From Cordylochernes scorpioides (taxonomy: Eukaryota; Arthropoda; Arachnida; Pseudoscorpiones; Chernetidae): a stretch of 64,000 bases of DNA. Location of the stretch: positions 20,995,880 through 21,059,879 of the forward strand of contig CP092874.1 of NCBI GenBank assembly GCA_030710605.1. The letters run 5' to 3'. Shown here one piece after another: positions 41,820 to 52,280 of the stretch; the first letter of the stretch is position 1, and every line of letters begins with the position of its first letter. The position numbers and the translations under genes are program-made. The notes below the pieces were generated by a model. It saw nothing but the letters and a program-made list of their open reading frames with translations. It searched no databases and was not told the DNA's origin.

Positions 41820-42370
41820 CAAAAAGCTAGAGGCTGCTTGGCCGGCATTCATATTTCTTAAATTTAAAGATACTTCGGCCAGTAAATCTTTTATTATCTC
41901 GACGTTTAGACAAAAAAAAAAGCTTTTGTCCTTGTATGATGGTTGTTGAGTGGTGTGGCTTGTGGAAAGGCTGCTGATAAAATTATAATTAAAATTAATT
42001 TATTTAAAGCAAGAGAAATTATAAAGAGAAAAGAAGCAATGGTTGAAGTAACGGCCGTCGGAGTTAGCCCTAGATGTTTACCGCTGAGTGGCCAGAGTCT
42101 CTGATGACGTCCCGCGCGCATGCGTAGTCAGGTTGACGCCCGCGGATGCCGAGGCCGTCCTAGTCCGGCTCGCTGAAGCAAAGTGTAGTCGCCACATCCT
42201 TGTCAGAAGCAAATAAAAACTAAAACATTTAGCAAAGCCTTAAAAATTATTCTGAAATATAATTTTTAACGCCTTGCTTAATGTTTCAATTTTTATTTTC
42301 TTCTGACAAGGACAAACATTTTTTGTAGAAACGTCGAGATAATAAAAAGATTTACTGTCCGAAGTATCTT
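41820..42370. mobile_element. Family E foldback, interrupted
   Basis: GAGGCTGCTTGGCCGGCATT near 41830 and TTAACGCCTTGCTTAATGTT with CTTCTGACAAGGACAAAC near 42265-42315 belong to the element also seen at 55975-56270. Here unrelated DNA (about 41940-42190) lies inside. GTAGAAACGTCGAG near 42328 recalls a hammerhead GAAAC but stem I is lacking. Confidence 0.5.
42050..42180. promoter_or_regulatory. CpG-rich island with NRF1-like site
   Basis: In otherwise AT-rich DNA this stretch is dense in CpG. CCGCGCGCATGCGTAG (about 42111) resembles the NRF1 palindrome, and GCCGTCGGAG, GATGACGTCCC lie beside it. A promoter is plausible but no transcript start can be shown. Confidence 0.3.
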
Positions 42371-43124
42371 TAATTAGATATAGATTGCGCGTTATTTTCC
42401 TATAATTATTAATATTAGGAATTTCTTATAGCGCGGACAGGGGTGAAAATCTACGAGAGAACCAATCAAAATTTTCCGTAGTTCTGTTTACCGAAACAAC
42501 AGTTATGAATGACTATCATAACCCTTGAAATAACCAAAAACTGATATCCCTATACCAAGTCTTTCCTATAAAATCAATTTGAATGATAACCGTTATAAAA
42601 TTAATTATCGATAATGGTCAAAATGGGGGGGGGGGGGGGGGGGTAAGAGATAATCCTTTCATGGATCAGGATTTCCCCCCCTTAGGGACGGAGATGATGA
42701 TAGAATGATGATAAGGGGTTATCCCTTAGTCAATTTATGAGCCAACTCTCCATTTATCTTAATTTACGCCTCAGAGCCACATCCCTAAATACTTCATAGG
42801 AAGAAGTAAAAAAAAAAGTCATTTTTCTTTCCCCAAGAGTTAGAGGAAAGTGTTAGATTTCTATTTAGTTTGTATTTCTTCTGTGATAGGATTACTCTGT
42901 GAGCGGAAATATACCGAGGGGGGGGGGGAGAATTTATGGTGGAAAATATCTCAATGTATAGTTTGATATATGCGCTGTGTTTGAATTTAATATTCTAAAT
43001 GTAATTTTTATATATGGTCTGTTTGTATTTTTCATATTCTGAATGTATTTTATAATTTTTCCGTTTGAATTTAATATTATGAATGTGTTTTTTTATATAT
43101 TTTCTGTTTGGTGCATTTCCTATT
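42371..43124. other. No gene; two long poly-G runs
   Basis: A G17 run begins near 42626 and another G run of about 11 lies near 42919. AT-rich, degenerate short repeats (TTTGAATTTAATATT) occupy 42980-43120. Confidence 0.45.
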
Positions 43125-43595
43125 CTCAATAGATTTGCATAGGCTTACTAATCAACTCTGCATATCTTACAATGTTAATGATAAAAGAAACAATAAATAT
43201 GTAATGCTTATATCATTAGTCCACCCTCTATAGATATATTTACATAAGCATACTAATCAACTTTGCATATACTAAAATATTAATTGTAAAAAAACAATAT
43301 TCAGTATTTACTTGATATCATTGGCTCACGCCTTATCTATATATTTGCATAGACTTACTAATTAACTTTGCATATCCTATAGTAGCAATGGTAAAAAAAC
43401 AATATGTAGCGTTTACTCGATACCATTGGTCCAAGCTCTATCTATAGATTTGCATACCCTACAATATTAATTGTAAGAAAAAAATATATTTATTGCTTAC
43501 TTGATATCATTGGTCCATTCTCTATTTATAGATTTGCATAGACTTACTAATCAACTTTGCATACCCTACAATAGTAATGGTAAAAAAACAATGGT
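43125..43595. repeat. Degenerate tandem repeat, about 125 bp x4
   Basis: TTTGCATAGACTTACTAATC, ACTTTGCATA, GTAAAAAAACAAT and GATATCATTGGTCCA recur at about 125-bp steps. Four of the units carry ATTTGCAT, the octamer bound by POU factors. Confidence 0.7.
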
Positions 43596-43880
43596 GTTCT
43601 ATAGGACTACTAACAAGAGTTACTTCCACCCGGAAGGGAAGATTAGAGAATCTACCTCATTAAATCTTCCCCTATTCACACACGCACCCGGGCATATGCA
43701 ACAATGGGACTTCTTCATTCAATCGACAGCGCTGCTGTATTTAATCTCAAGGTGATTGTTGATCAAGATTATCTCTGTGTTACTATGGCCTCCGTAACCT
43801 GAATACAGCAACAAGGTCAGTTTATACCTCGTTGAAATTCCTATGGCAACCACCTTTTGTTTTTCTTTATTTAGAAAGCT
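43596..43880. other. Less AT-rich unrecognised stretch
   Basis: The open frame from 43501 covers it to 43755 (HPEGKIRESTSLNLP part) without a domain. CTCAAGGTGATTG at its end could be a splice donor. Unsupported as a gene. Confidence 0.2.
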
Positions 43881-44045
43881 AAATGGTTGGTTGAGCTTTC
43901 ACTACGCTGATAATGGCCAACAGCTCGAAAACACGTTTGTAGTTAGCTGTTGATTGAATCGGAAAATCTTTTTACTTCTCGTAAATGAAGAAAATCAACG
44001 TTTAGTTTATATTTATTCCGATAGATGGCGTTAGCAATCTTTTAA
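43881..44045 (+). mobile_element. Family A half element with hammerhead fossil
   Basis: Hammerhead-like sequence at 43901-43943: ACTACG, CTGATAA, weak stem II, GAAA, ACACG, TT, TGTAGT. Stem I still pairs through changes on both sides, but G8 is A, which should abolish cleavage. GATAGATGGCGTTAGCAATC ends the arm. Confidence 0.55.
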
Positions 44046-44299
44046 AAGTTTAGAGATCTATAATAAAGTGTTGTTTACATCTTTATTTAAAAAGATCAGT
44101 AGATATGCAAAATGGGGGAAAGTAAATATGACATATTTGTTTGGGAAAATGATGCTTTTATGCTCCATACATTTGGTTTAGAGATTTTGTCAATCTATTC
44201 GTTAAAGAAGGATATTTCTAAACCATGATACCTTCATGAGTTCAATCGTGGCGGTAGTATGTATATGTAGTATTTATATATATACTAAAAATAAAAAAG
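44046..44299. other. No feature recognised
   Basis: AT-rich with no gene seen. Confidence 0.4.
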
Positions 44300-44770
44300 G
44301 AATATCCTGACCAGGAGCACATGTGCTTTTTAGATGGCAGACCGCCATCTGGTGGAACAGAAATCAATTAAACATTGATTTAGCCTGTTCCCTGATATTT
44401 GGCCAATTTTATTTATATTTTTAATATCAACACCTGACATTTTTATTTTACATTTTTTCTATTATCATTTTTTCACATGTTAAGCGTATTTACGCAAGTT
44501 TGGCCTTATATAATCATTTCTTGGTTTTTCAAGAAGCCTCTTGGACCAAAATTATTTTTGGTCGCAGTGGTACAGCCTACTCCACGCTGACGAGCGTCAT
44601 CAACGCGAAACGCGTTCGTGGATGGTATTTCTTGATTTATCAAGAAATTTGGTTGGCCAAATATCAGGGAACAGGTTAAATCAATGTTTAGTTGAATTCT
44701 GTTCCACTAGATGACGCTCTGCCATCTAAAAAAAGCACATGTGCTTCTGGTCAGGATATGCCTTTTTTAT
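44300..44770. mobile_element. Foldback with a distinct hammerhead subfamily (A')
   Basis: Arms about 44305-44410 and 44650-44765 are inverse copies (CAGGAGCACATGTGCTTTTT, CCTGTTCCCTGATATTTGGC). The layout matches family A (arm, hammerhead, CTTGATTTATCAAGAA hairpin, arm) but the sequence is largely different. Confidence 0.75.
44581..44622 (+). ncRNA. Hammerhead ribozyme motif, subfamily A'
   Basis: TCCACG 44581-44586, CTGACGA 44587-44593, GCGT 44594-44597 with ACGC 44603-44606, GAAA 44607-44610, CGCG 44611-44614, TT 44615-44616, CGTGGA 44617-44622. Compared with family A, the outer stem I pair and three stem II pairs differ yet pair perfectly, which is covariation. Cleavage would follow GTT, an allowed but weaker site. 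Confidence 0.82.
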
Positions 44771-45012
44771 ATATATTTAATATCAACACCTGGCTTTTTA
44801 TTTTTTTTTCTATCATTTTTTAATATATATTTATATTAACACAAAGCAATAACGCGCCATCTATACATATAAAATGAAAGGATTTAAGCCAAGCCCTCCC
44901 AATATATTTTTTCATCGCAGTAGGGACAGTAGAAATTTGTATTATGTATAAAAGAAACATTTGTGCTTTTAAATCCTTTCATTTTATATATATTTATATA
45001 TGTAGTATATAT
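44771..45012. repeat. Short inverted family F fragments
   Basis: About 44838-44990: CAATAACGCGCCATCTATAC then CCAAGCCCTCCCAATATATT and TAAATCCTTTCATTTTATAT. Two F ends are fused after deletion of the middle. Confidence 0.6.
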
Positions 45013-47900
45013 ATGTTGTATTGAAATATTTTATTTTAAAATGTTATGTATTAAAATGTTATTTTGTTTAAAATTATAATTTCATAGATATAAATACTCT
45101 GTTTAAATCGACCGCCAGAGGTCACGCTTACCATATAAAATCTCATTGTTGTTGTTCCCCTTGAATATGATAGCATTGAAAAAAAACATTGGAATTATGT
45201 AAATAATATTTTGTTTTATTTATCCTTACGCCTCAAGACAGGCATTACTTTAATCAAATTAGATTATCTTGATGATTATGCTATGGAGTTATTTGTTGGT
45301 TCTTTTTAGTGGCAATATGATTTTAAAAATGTTAAAGATAGCTTATTAAAATATTGAAGATGTGGGAAATAGGTAATGTTATTTTGTTGTTGTTCTCCTG
45401 GCCGACTGCCCCGCATATGGTGTTGTGTTAAAAAATTGGTGTAAATTGTTTAAATTATTTGAAAATGTTTTAAAAGTTAAATATGTAATGGGAGATATAT
45501 TAGCCAATTTACATATATTTAGGTTTACAATGTAAAATTATGACATGATATAAAAGTAAATTTTTAGTAAAAATGGGCTAAATTATTTGCACAAGTTTAA
45601 ATTTGAAGATAAAAAATGGCATGAGGTATATTATGGCATTTAGGAGCTCACCATACAAAGGAAAACTAAGGATTAAAGGGTGTGTGGTATTAAATGGCAA
45701 AAAGAGCTATGGAAAAATTGATATCTAAAAATGATTTGACAAAAGGAATATATCTCTAAATATGCGAATGAAAACTATTGAGAAGCATGGGTGAGAATTA
45801 CAAGTTAAAATAGGGTGAGATTTTATATGGTAAGCGTGACCTCTGGCGGTCGATTTAAACAGAGTATTTATATCTATGAAATTATAATTTTAAACAAAAT
45901 AACATTTTAATACATAACATTTTAAAATAAAATATTTCAATACAACATTTCCCCCCTGTGAAGAGAATAATATAGGTTAATTAAGAGTAAAGTGATAAAA
46001 AAATATTGTTAAAAAAAATAAAATGATTAAAATGTGATACTCAATAATCATATTGGTTTTGGAATGGTAACCAATAGACAGGAAAGTACAATAATGATAA
46101 TGTGAATAATTATAACAAAAATGTGGTGAAGAGTGAAAATGTGGTTGATTGAAAATTGTGGTAAAGAGTGAAAATTGTGGTAAAGAGTGAAGAAAGTGTT
46201 CCATAATCGTATTGGCTTATTGTGAACCAATAGATTGGACAAAAAAAAAATACACAAATATTATTTAAAATGAGGAAGAAAAATAAAATGAATGAAAATA
46301 CAAAAGTGAAATTAGAAGGTGGTTTTCCATAATCGTATTGGCTTGTTGTGAACCAATAGATTGGAAAAAACATGAGAAAATGACATTAAAAATAAGAAAA
46401 ATGCATGATATTTACAAAAGTATATAAATGAAAAATGATGAAGAACATAGAAAAAAAAACAATATGAAAAATAATTGCATTTGTAAAAGATAGGTGGAAA
46501 CATTTGATGATTATAAGAAGGACATTTGTGAAAAGCAAGAAGTTGGCACAAAGTTTATGTACAAAAAGCAAATGTGAAAACAATATAAAAAATAATTGGC
46601 AAAATATATATGGCCGACCCAAAACATTTGTACATTATGTAAATAATATTTTCATTTTTATTCTTACCATTAATTTTTCTTTACATGTTCATATATGGAA
46701 TATATGGATTTTATATGGTAAGCGTGACCTCTGGCGGTCGATTTAAACAGAGTATTTATATCTATGAAATTATAATTTTAAACAAAATAACATTTTAATA
46801 CATAACATTTTAAAATAAAATATTTCAATACAACATTTCCCCCCTGTGAAGAGAATAATATAGGTTAATTAAGAGTAAAGTGATAAAAAAATATTGTTAA
46901 AAAAAATAAAATGATTAAAATGTGATACTCAATAATCATATTGGTTTTGGAATGGTAACCAATAGACAGGAAAGTACAATAATGATAATGTGAATAATTA
47001 TAACAAAAATGTGGTGAAGAGTGAAAATGTGGTTGATTGAAAATTGTGGTAAAGAGTGAAAATTGTGGTAAAGAGTGAAGAAAGTGTTCCATAATCGTAT
47101 TGGCTTATTGTGAACCAATAGATTGGACAAAAAAAAATACACAAATATTATTTAAAATGAGGAAGAAAAATAAAATGAATGAAAATACAAAAGTGAAATT
47201 AGAAGGTGGTTTTCCATAATCGTATTGGCTTGTTGTGAACCAATAGATTGGAAAAAACATGAGAAAATGACATTAAAAATAAGAAAAATGCATGATATTT
47301 ACAAAAGTATATAAATGAAAAATGATGAAGAACATAGAAAAAAAAAAACAATATGAAAAATAATTGCATTTGTAAAAGATAGGTGGAAACATTTGATGAT
47401 TATAAGAAGGACATTTGTGAAAAGCAAGAAGTTGGCACAAAGTTTATGTACAAAAAGCAAATGTGAAAACAATATAAAAAATAATTGGCAAAATATATAT
47501 GGCCGACCCAAAACATTTGTACATTATGTAAATAATGATTATATTAATTTTAAGTAAATATAGAATTTTAACATTTAATTCTATATCACTATTTACATAT
47601 TTATATAAAATAATTGGCAAAATATATATGGCCGACCCAAAACATTTGTACATTATGTAAATAATTATTCTTGAATCAAAAATAATTTGATTAAAGTAAT
47701 GCCTGTCTTGAGGCGTAAGGATAAATAAAACAAAATATTATTTACATAATTACAAAGTTTTTAGCTGGCCAACGGGAAACAACAACAATGAATATTTATA
47801 GAGAAAGCGTGACCTCTGGCGGTCGATTTAAACAGAGTATTTTATCTATGAAATATAATTTTAAAATAAAATAATACTTTAATATAACATATATATTGTA
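45013..47900. mobile_element. Large foldback element (family J), 2.9 kb
   Basis: Ends of about 200-250 bp (45013-45265 and 47680-47900) are inverse copies: TTTAAATCGACCGCCAGAGG left, CCTCTGGCGGTCGATTTAAA right, each followed by CTTACGCCTCAAGACAGGCA or its inverse. TGTAGTATATAT occurs at 45001-45012 and 47901-47912, a possible target duplication in AT-rich DNA. No transposase or other protein is seen; short minus frames inside are AT-driven. Confidence 0.7.
45815..47533. repeat. 888-bp direct duplication inside family J
   Basis: 45821 onward and 46709 onward match for about 820 bp, differing mainly in A-run lengths (near 46245 and 46450). Each copy starts with another GGTAAGCGTGACCTCTGGCG terminus, so the element contains two extra copies of its own end. 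A third short piece is at about 47606-47662. Confidence 0.88.
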
Positions 47901-48139
47901 TGTAGTATATATGACATAGTATTCTCCTAGGTTCTAAGCTTTCATACAAAATACTCTTTCACAGCGTTAATAAATCTTTATCAACTTTTTATTTACATAT
48001 CAATAAAGTAATCCTTTGTATCAATATTGAAGTTAAAATATCAATCTTTCAGGGAACATTTTAATTTCAGAATCTTTAATTCACAAATATTTAGCTTTCG
48101 GACATGAAAACTCTTCTACAAAACACGATACAATAAATA
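47901..48139. other. No feature recognised
   Basis: AT-rich with no gene seen. Confidence 0.4.
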
Positions 48140-48700
48140 AACAACAATAACAACAAACAAAGCCTTTATTTAGGGCCTCTCGCCCTATACAGGATTCACC
48201 AGTTCACAAGGGATGGGGAGAACACTGTGTGGCCGGGATATAATCCTGTGGAATATCGCCACCGCTATATACCTATTCTTTGTTTAATTAGTGCCGGAAA
48301 TGAAGGACAAAGTTGCCCCGTTTTATCATTTAGTTTTCGTCTTTCCTCAGACAGAGCAGCACAATCAAATAAGTAGTGCAACATCTACATTGTTATTCCT
48401 GATCCACAGAAAATGCATTTCATGTCTTCACCCCTCATTAAAATCAGATGGTGTTCTCTGAAAAAATTGAAAGGGTTCTAAATTGCGCGATTTATCTGAT
48501 GACAGGAAAAGGGAGTTCACTTAAGAAATATTCTTCGGTGGTAAACGTTGTATATATGTCTCTATAGTGGGAATATAACTTTGATTGGGTTATTCTTGTT
48601 AAGTCATTTTGTATTGTTTGCTCTATCGCCGTTCTTAATATTCCTGGGAACTCATTCCTTAGTGATGATACAATAAATAAATAAATCGTGTTTATCTCCT
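48140..48700 (-). mobile_element. LINE 3' fragment
   Basis: Starts with CAACAACAATAACAAC then AGCCTTTATTTAGGGCC and ATACAGGATTCACC, the LINE tail on the minus strand. GGGAGTTCACTTAAGAAATA and GGGTTATTCTTGTTAAGTC align with the C-terminal coding part of the 31.8 kb LINE. Frames are broken. Confidence 0.6.
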
Positions 48701-48885
48701 GTAGAAGATTGTTCGTGCCCGCGAAAGATTAGAGATTTTGAAAATAAACTTCTCCTTCTGGCAGCCTGATATTTTAACCATAAAATTTTGATTTGAATAT
48801 TTTGTCTTCAATAGACGTGGAATGCAAAACTTTTTTCACTATTTAAAGTACAACTCGGGTATTTAAAGTTCTTTCTTTTTTTAAA
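48701..48885. other. Flank of the Pol III cluster
   Basis: Nothing recognised apart from a pyrimidine tract just before 48886. Confidence 0.4.
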
Positions 48886-48960
48886 TCCGAAATTGAGCTC
48901 CGTTGGGAGAATGTTCAACTGAAACTCTAAAGGTCCCTGGTTCGATTCCGGGTTTCGGCA
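48886..48960 (+). tRNA. tRNA-Phe-like gene (GAA), degenerate
   Basis: The acceptor (CCGAAA with TTTCGG), T-arm GGTTCGATTCC and anticodon loop with GAA match tRNA-Phe. There is one extra base before the D-arm, T replaces the first G of the acceptor, and the anticodon stem pairs poorly. A T10 terminator follows. Probably a pseudogene. Confidence 0.7.
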
Positions 48961-48970
48961 ATTTTTTTTT

Positions 48971-49042
48971 TCCAATGTGGTCTAGTGGTTAGGATACTTC
49001 ATTCTCAGTCAAGAGGTCCAAGTTTGGTTCTTGTCGTGGGAA
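48971..49042 (+). tRNA. tRNA-Glu-like gene (CTC), degenerate
   Basis: TGGTCTAGTGGTTAGGATAC is the tRNA-Glu D-arm/A box, and ATTCTCAGT contains anticodon CTC. The T-arm (GTTTGGTTCTTGTCG) is mutated and the acceptor pairs partly. Likely a pseudogene with a nearby T5. Confidence 0.65.
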
Positions 49043-49049
49043 CTTTTTG

Positions 49050-49112
49050 TACAAAGAATAACGCGTCTAACTACGGATCAGAAGATTCCAAATTCGAATC
49101 CTGGAACGCGCG
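49050..49112 (+). pseudogene. tRNA-Arg (ACG) remnant
   Basis: GCGTCTAACTACGGATCAGA is a tRNA-Arg anticodon arm with ACG, followed by a T-arm TTCGAATCC and GCGCG end. The acceptor 5' strand and D-arm are truncated. T8 follows. Confidence 0.65.
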
Positions 49113-49122
49113 ACTTTTTTTT

Positions 49123-49241
49123 GTCTATGGCCTTACCACATTGAAAACACCGTTTCTCGTCCGATCACCGAAGTTAAGCAATGTCAGAGGCCCGGTCAGT
49201 ACTTGGGAGGGTGACCACTTTGGAACACCGGTGCAGTAGGT
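49123..49241 (+). rRNA. 5S rRNA copy, diverged
   Basis: Full length (about 119 nt) and collinear with animal 5S: TATGGCCTTACCACATTGAA, CTCGTCCGATCACCGAAGTT, AAGCA, GGTCAGTACTTGGGAGGGTG ACC, and CACCGGTGCAGTAGG. The internal control region is largely kept. Several substitutions and a likely 2-base insertion after GTCAG suggest a dispersed variant or pseudogene. It is the fourth Pol III unit in a row on this strand. Confidence 0.85.
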
Positions 49242-49544
49242 TATTCCCTTTTTTATTTTTTATGATTTAGTTTAAAGAGTTCTTATAAAACGAATGGTGC
49301 ACGCGGGGGAAATAAATGAAGTTCTTTATTCATCCTACTCTATACTAATGATTGCCCAGTGTGTTTTATTCAAGCAACAACAAAAGCTCCCTAAAACGTA
49401 ACCTTCCAAACACATTAACCTACAAAAAAGAACTTAAATCAGGGTAAATACCAAAATGTTTGGCAAGGAGAAAGTAAAGCAATGTCCATTTGTAAAGGTC
49501 AGAACAACTATTACGGTTGTGGCAGTTTGTGATGTAACTTCACT
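49242..49544. other. No gene recognised
   Basis: Ordinary AT-rich DNA after the 5S copy. Confidence 0.4.
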
Positions 49545-49919
49545 GCCATTTTTACATATATAACACATATTTACATATTGGTAGAATATTTACATATATA
49601 ACACATATTTGCATATATAGGTAACACATATTTACATATTGGTAGAATATTTATACTTATATAATACATATTTGCATATATATATATATATAACACATAT
49701 TTACATATTGGTATAATATTTACATTTATACGACATATTTGCATATATATAACACATATTTACATAAATACAACACATATTGACATTTATACAGCATATA
49801 AGTACAGCAACATATTAATATAAAACCATAAAACCTTTACATATTGGTAAATACAATATTTCAGTTAGCTGAATATCAACCTTTTTCAAGGTACAACAAC
49901 GTATTTATGTAAAGGTTAC
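49545..49919. repeat. ACACATATTTACATAT tandem tract and hairpin repeat
   Basis: Irregular repeats of ACACATATTTACATATTGG occupy about 49550-49800. About 49835-49895 is the AAGGTTG hairpin repeat, inverted relative to 35.1 kb. Confidence 0.65.
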
Positions 49920-50120
49920 ATATATACCATAGGTATTAGTGAAAAAAGTGAGAAGTTTTGCTAAAAATCGGCTCTACCATTTTGTGACATCCGCTCACCC
50001 AGAATACCACTAAACCATAGCAACTGTACTGATGAGGGCTCTAGCCCGAACCTTGGTATATAAGTTGGAAAATCCAAATTTGCCGAAACTGTGATATTGT
50101 GGAACATACCCACTCATAGT
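49920..50120 (+). mobile_element. Family C element with damaged hammerhead
   Basis: At 50021-50067: CAACTGTA, CTGATGA, GGGC with GCCC, GAA (one A missing), CCTTGG, TAT, AAGTTG. Stem II is perfect and the CTGATGA intact, but the GAAA box has lost a base. The sister copy is at 56.85 kb. Confidence 0.6.
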
Positions 50121-50617
50121 AATCTACACAATGTTGTTAGAGATGGTCAAAAAATGAATTATTTTTTTCTTATTTATAAAAAAAAAAAAAGAAATGGTTC
50201 TTCCGTGTGAGAACCATCTTCCAGCAAAATCACAACACATCCTGTTTCTAATTGAATCAGTACGATTTGAACTTTCGCGTCTGTTACCTTTCTAAACCTT
50301 CGAATGAAATATCATAGGAACGCTCGAAAATAAACTAAATCGAACACATCCAAACCACAGGAAAACTGTACAGTTGTTGACCATCCTTCAACATATTGCG
50401 GAAGCTTTCGATACATCGTGCGAGATCTTCTTTAAGTTGAATGGGAAAGGCGTGAGAGCCAGCCGTGGCTCCATTATGCAAATATGTCTCCGTATTTGCA
50501 TACAATCTTGGCGGCCGGACTGTTGATGAGTAATTGCCTATATTTAGTATGGCCGCTATATGTTTTGGTTTTAATATATTTAAACTCCCATCAATATATA
50601 TTTACTGTATGTATATA
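50121..50617. other. No gene recognised
   Basis: AT-rich with an A12 run near 50180. The frames at 50484-50681 and 50534-50737 run into repeat M. Confidence 0.4.
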
Positions 50618-50822
50618 CACTCATGGACAAAACTTAAGGAAGTTGTATCTTTTAGCATGTATATCGGAATTCAGACAATAACTCTGAAAGATATTACAGT
50701 GACCTTTATTGAAGACACACGAGATAACGAAGTGTGAACAAAATTGTCGCTGTCTCCTTAAAAAAAATAGACGGCCGGCGACATCAAAGACTTTCCATTT
50801 CCTTATGTCTTGTCCATGAGTG
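50618..50822 (+). mobile_element. Family M MITE, single complete copy
   Basis: About 205 bp with CACTCATGGACAAAACTTAA at the left and TTATGTCTTGTCCATGAGTG at the right, each next to TA. One internal unit and the GGCGACATCAAAGACTTTCC right part. A solo right end lies at about 50970-51031. Confidence 0.75.
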
Positions 50823-51733
50823 TAACTCGCATAGATCATAACAATAAGCATGGCCGCCTTAATTGCAGTTGTATTCTTGTAATTCCATTCCCATATGAAC
50901 TCTTCTAGCCACTTCCCAGTTTAAACTTCAGTCATTTACTTTAACATGAAATGTTATTTAAAAAAAAAAAAAAAAGACGACCGGCGACATCAAAGATTTT
51001 CCACTTCCTTAATTTTTTTTTCTATCAGTGTAAACATTTTTTTGTATGTGTTTTTTCTTTCAATATCTTTAAAACATAGAAAGAAATGGGATGTAAAAGT
51101 TGAGTAAAGTATCCACATAGATCAGAGCAGGAAAGACATCAGTAGAATGCACCACGCGATAAGCTGGGGACCCACAAAGAAAAGAAGGAGATGAACAGTA
51201 CTGTAAGTGCATTCCAATTAATCCGAGATAATTGGGAGAGTAGAATGGGAGGTTCCATTGTTGGATGGCCAACGATGGGATATCTCCTCGGCCATCTTGG
51301 TCAGGGTCACTTGCTATGGGCCTGGCTCATCACTGCCACCTACCTCACCCTATAATTGGAACACCCAGCCCTACCAGACCATATCCTCTAGGTCAGCTAC
51401 TCTTCATAATCCGCTCTGCTCCCCCGCTGATTGTTTTTTTTTTTTTTTTACCTTTTTATCTTTTTATCCATGACGCCAGATTTCTAGTTGACTAACTATT
51501 GAAAGAAGAAGAAACACAAGTTGTGGAGAAACGCTTTTTTTATATACAAGCTGAACCCATCTCTGTATAATGCTTCTATTCAATGTTTTCATATAATGGC
51601 TGAAGTTTTGAGTGAATTGTTGTGGCTGAAATGTCACTGGACTTAAAGAGGAACTCGGTCACCGACCGTTGTCGGATTCTTGTGTTCACATTATGCTCCA
51701 TATCTGAAAAAATACAAAAGATAAATCAATTCT
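50823..51733. other. Mixed DNA with an M fragment; no gene
   Basis: A solo family M right end at about 50970-51031. About 51100-51480 is somewhat GC-richer with short open frames and nothing recognisable. Confidence 0.35.
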
Positions 51734-51896
51734 AAACACAAGTTAATAAGACCAAATCCAAATAAATAAATAGTGTGTGACGTTTCGGTAACAGCGTTGT
51801 CATTCAGTACTTTTGTCTGAAGATGGTAACAACGCTGTTACCGAAACGTCACACACTATTTATTTATTTGGATTTGGTCTTATTACCTTGTGTTTA
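51734..51896. repeat. Near-perfect palindromic foldback (family D)
   Basis: Arms of about 67 bp (51734-51800 and 51829-51896) are inverse copies, for example GTGTGTGACGTTTCGGTAAC with its mirror. The loop and right arm read CTGAAGA, GGTAAC/GTTACC, GAAAC, GTC, in hammerhead order, but stem I is at most three pairs. Confidence 0.85.
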
Positions 51897-52212
51897 TAAT
51901 CTATAATCCAAATTGTGCCTTATCAATAAATCAATTCTGATTACAGATATAAAAAGCAGAGTGTTTTAATTACAAGAAAAAAATATATATTTTATGATAA
52001 TAAATTAGTTATATATTTTGCTAGGGGTGATTGTACATTACTTATTGACCCAATCTTGTAAAAGGACAATCATATAGCTTTCGGACAACACGTCCTTTAA
52101 CGGGTACAAAATAATATTTATTATTTGTGTGAATATTTGATGCCTGGGGGAAATCGTTTATTATAAAGAAAAATTAGTTTTATTATTAATTAAAAAAATG
52201 TATTTTCACAAA
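51897..52212. other. AT-rich, no gene
   Basis: A small hairpin AAAGGACAATCATATAGCTT...GTCCTTT lies near 52058-52099. Nothing else. Confidence 0.4.
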
Positions 52213-52280
52213 ACACCTATCTCCCGATTTACACGGTACTTGTTTTACACGTTTTCGCTTTTACACGGTTTTCCAAATAA

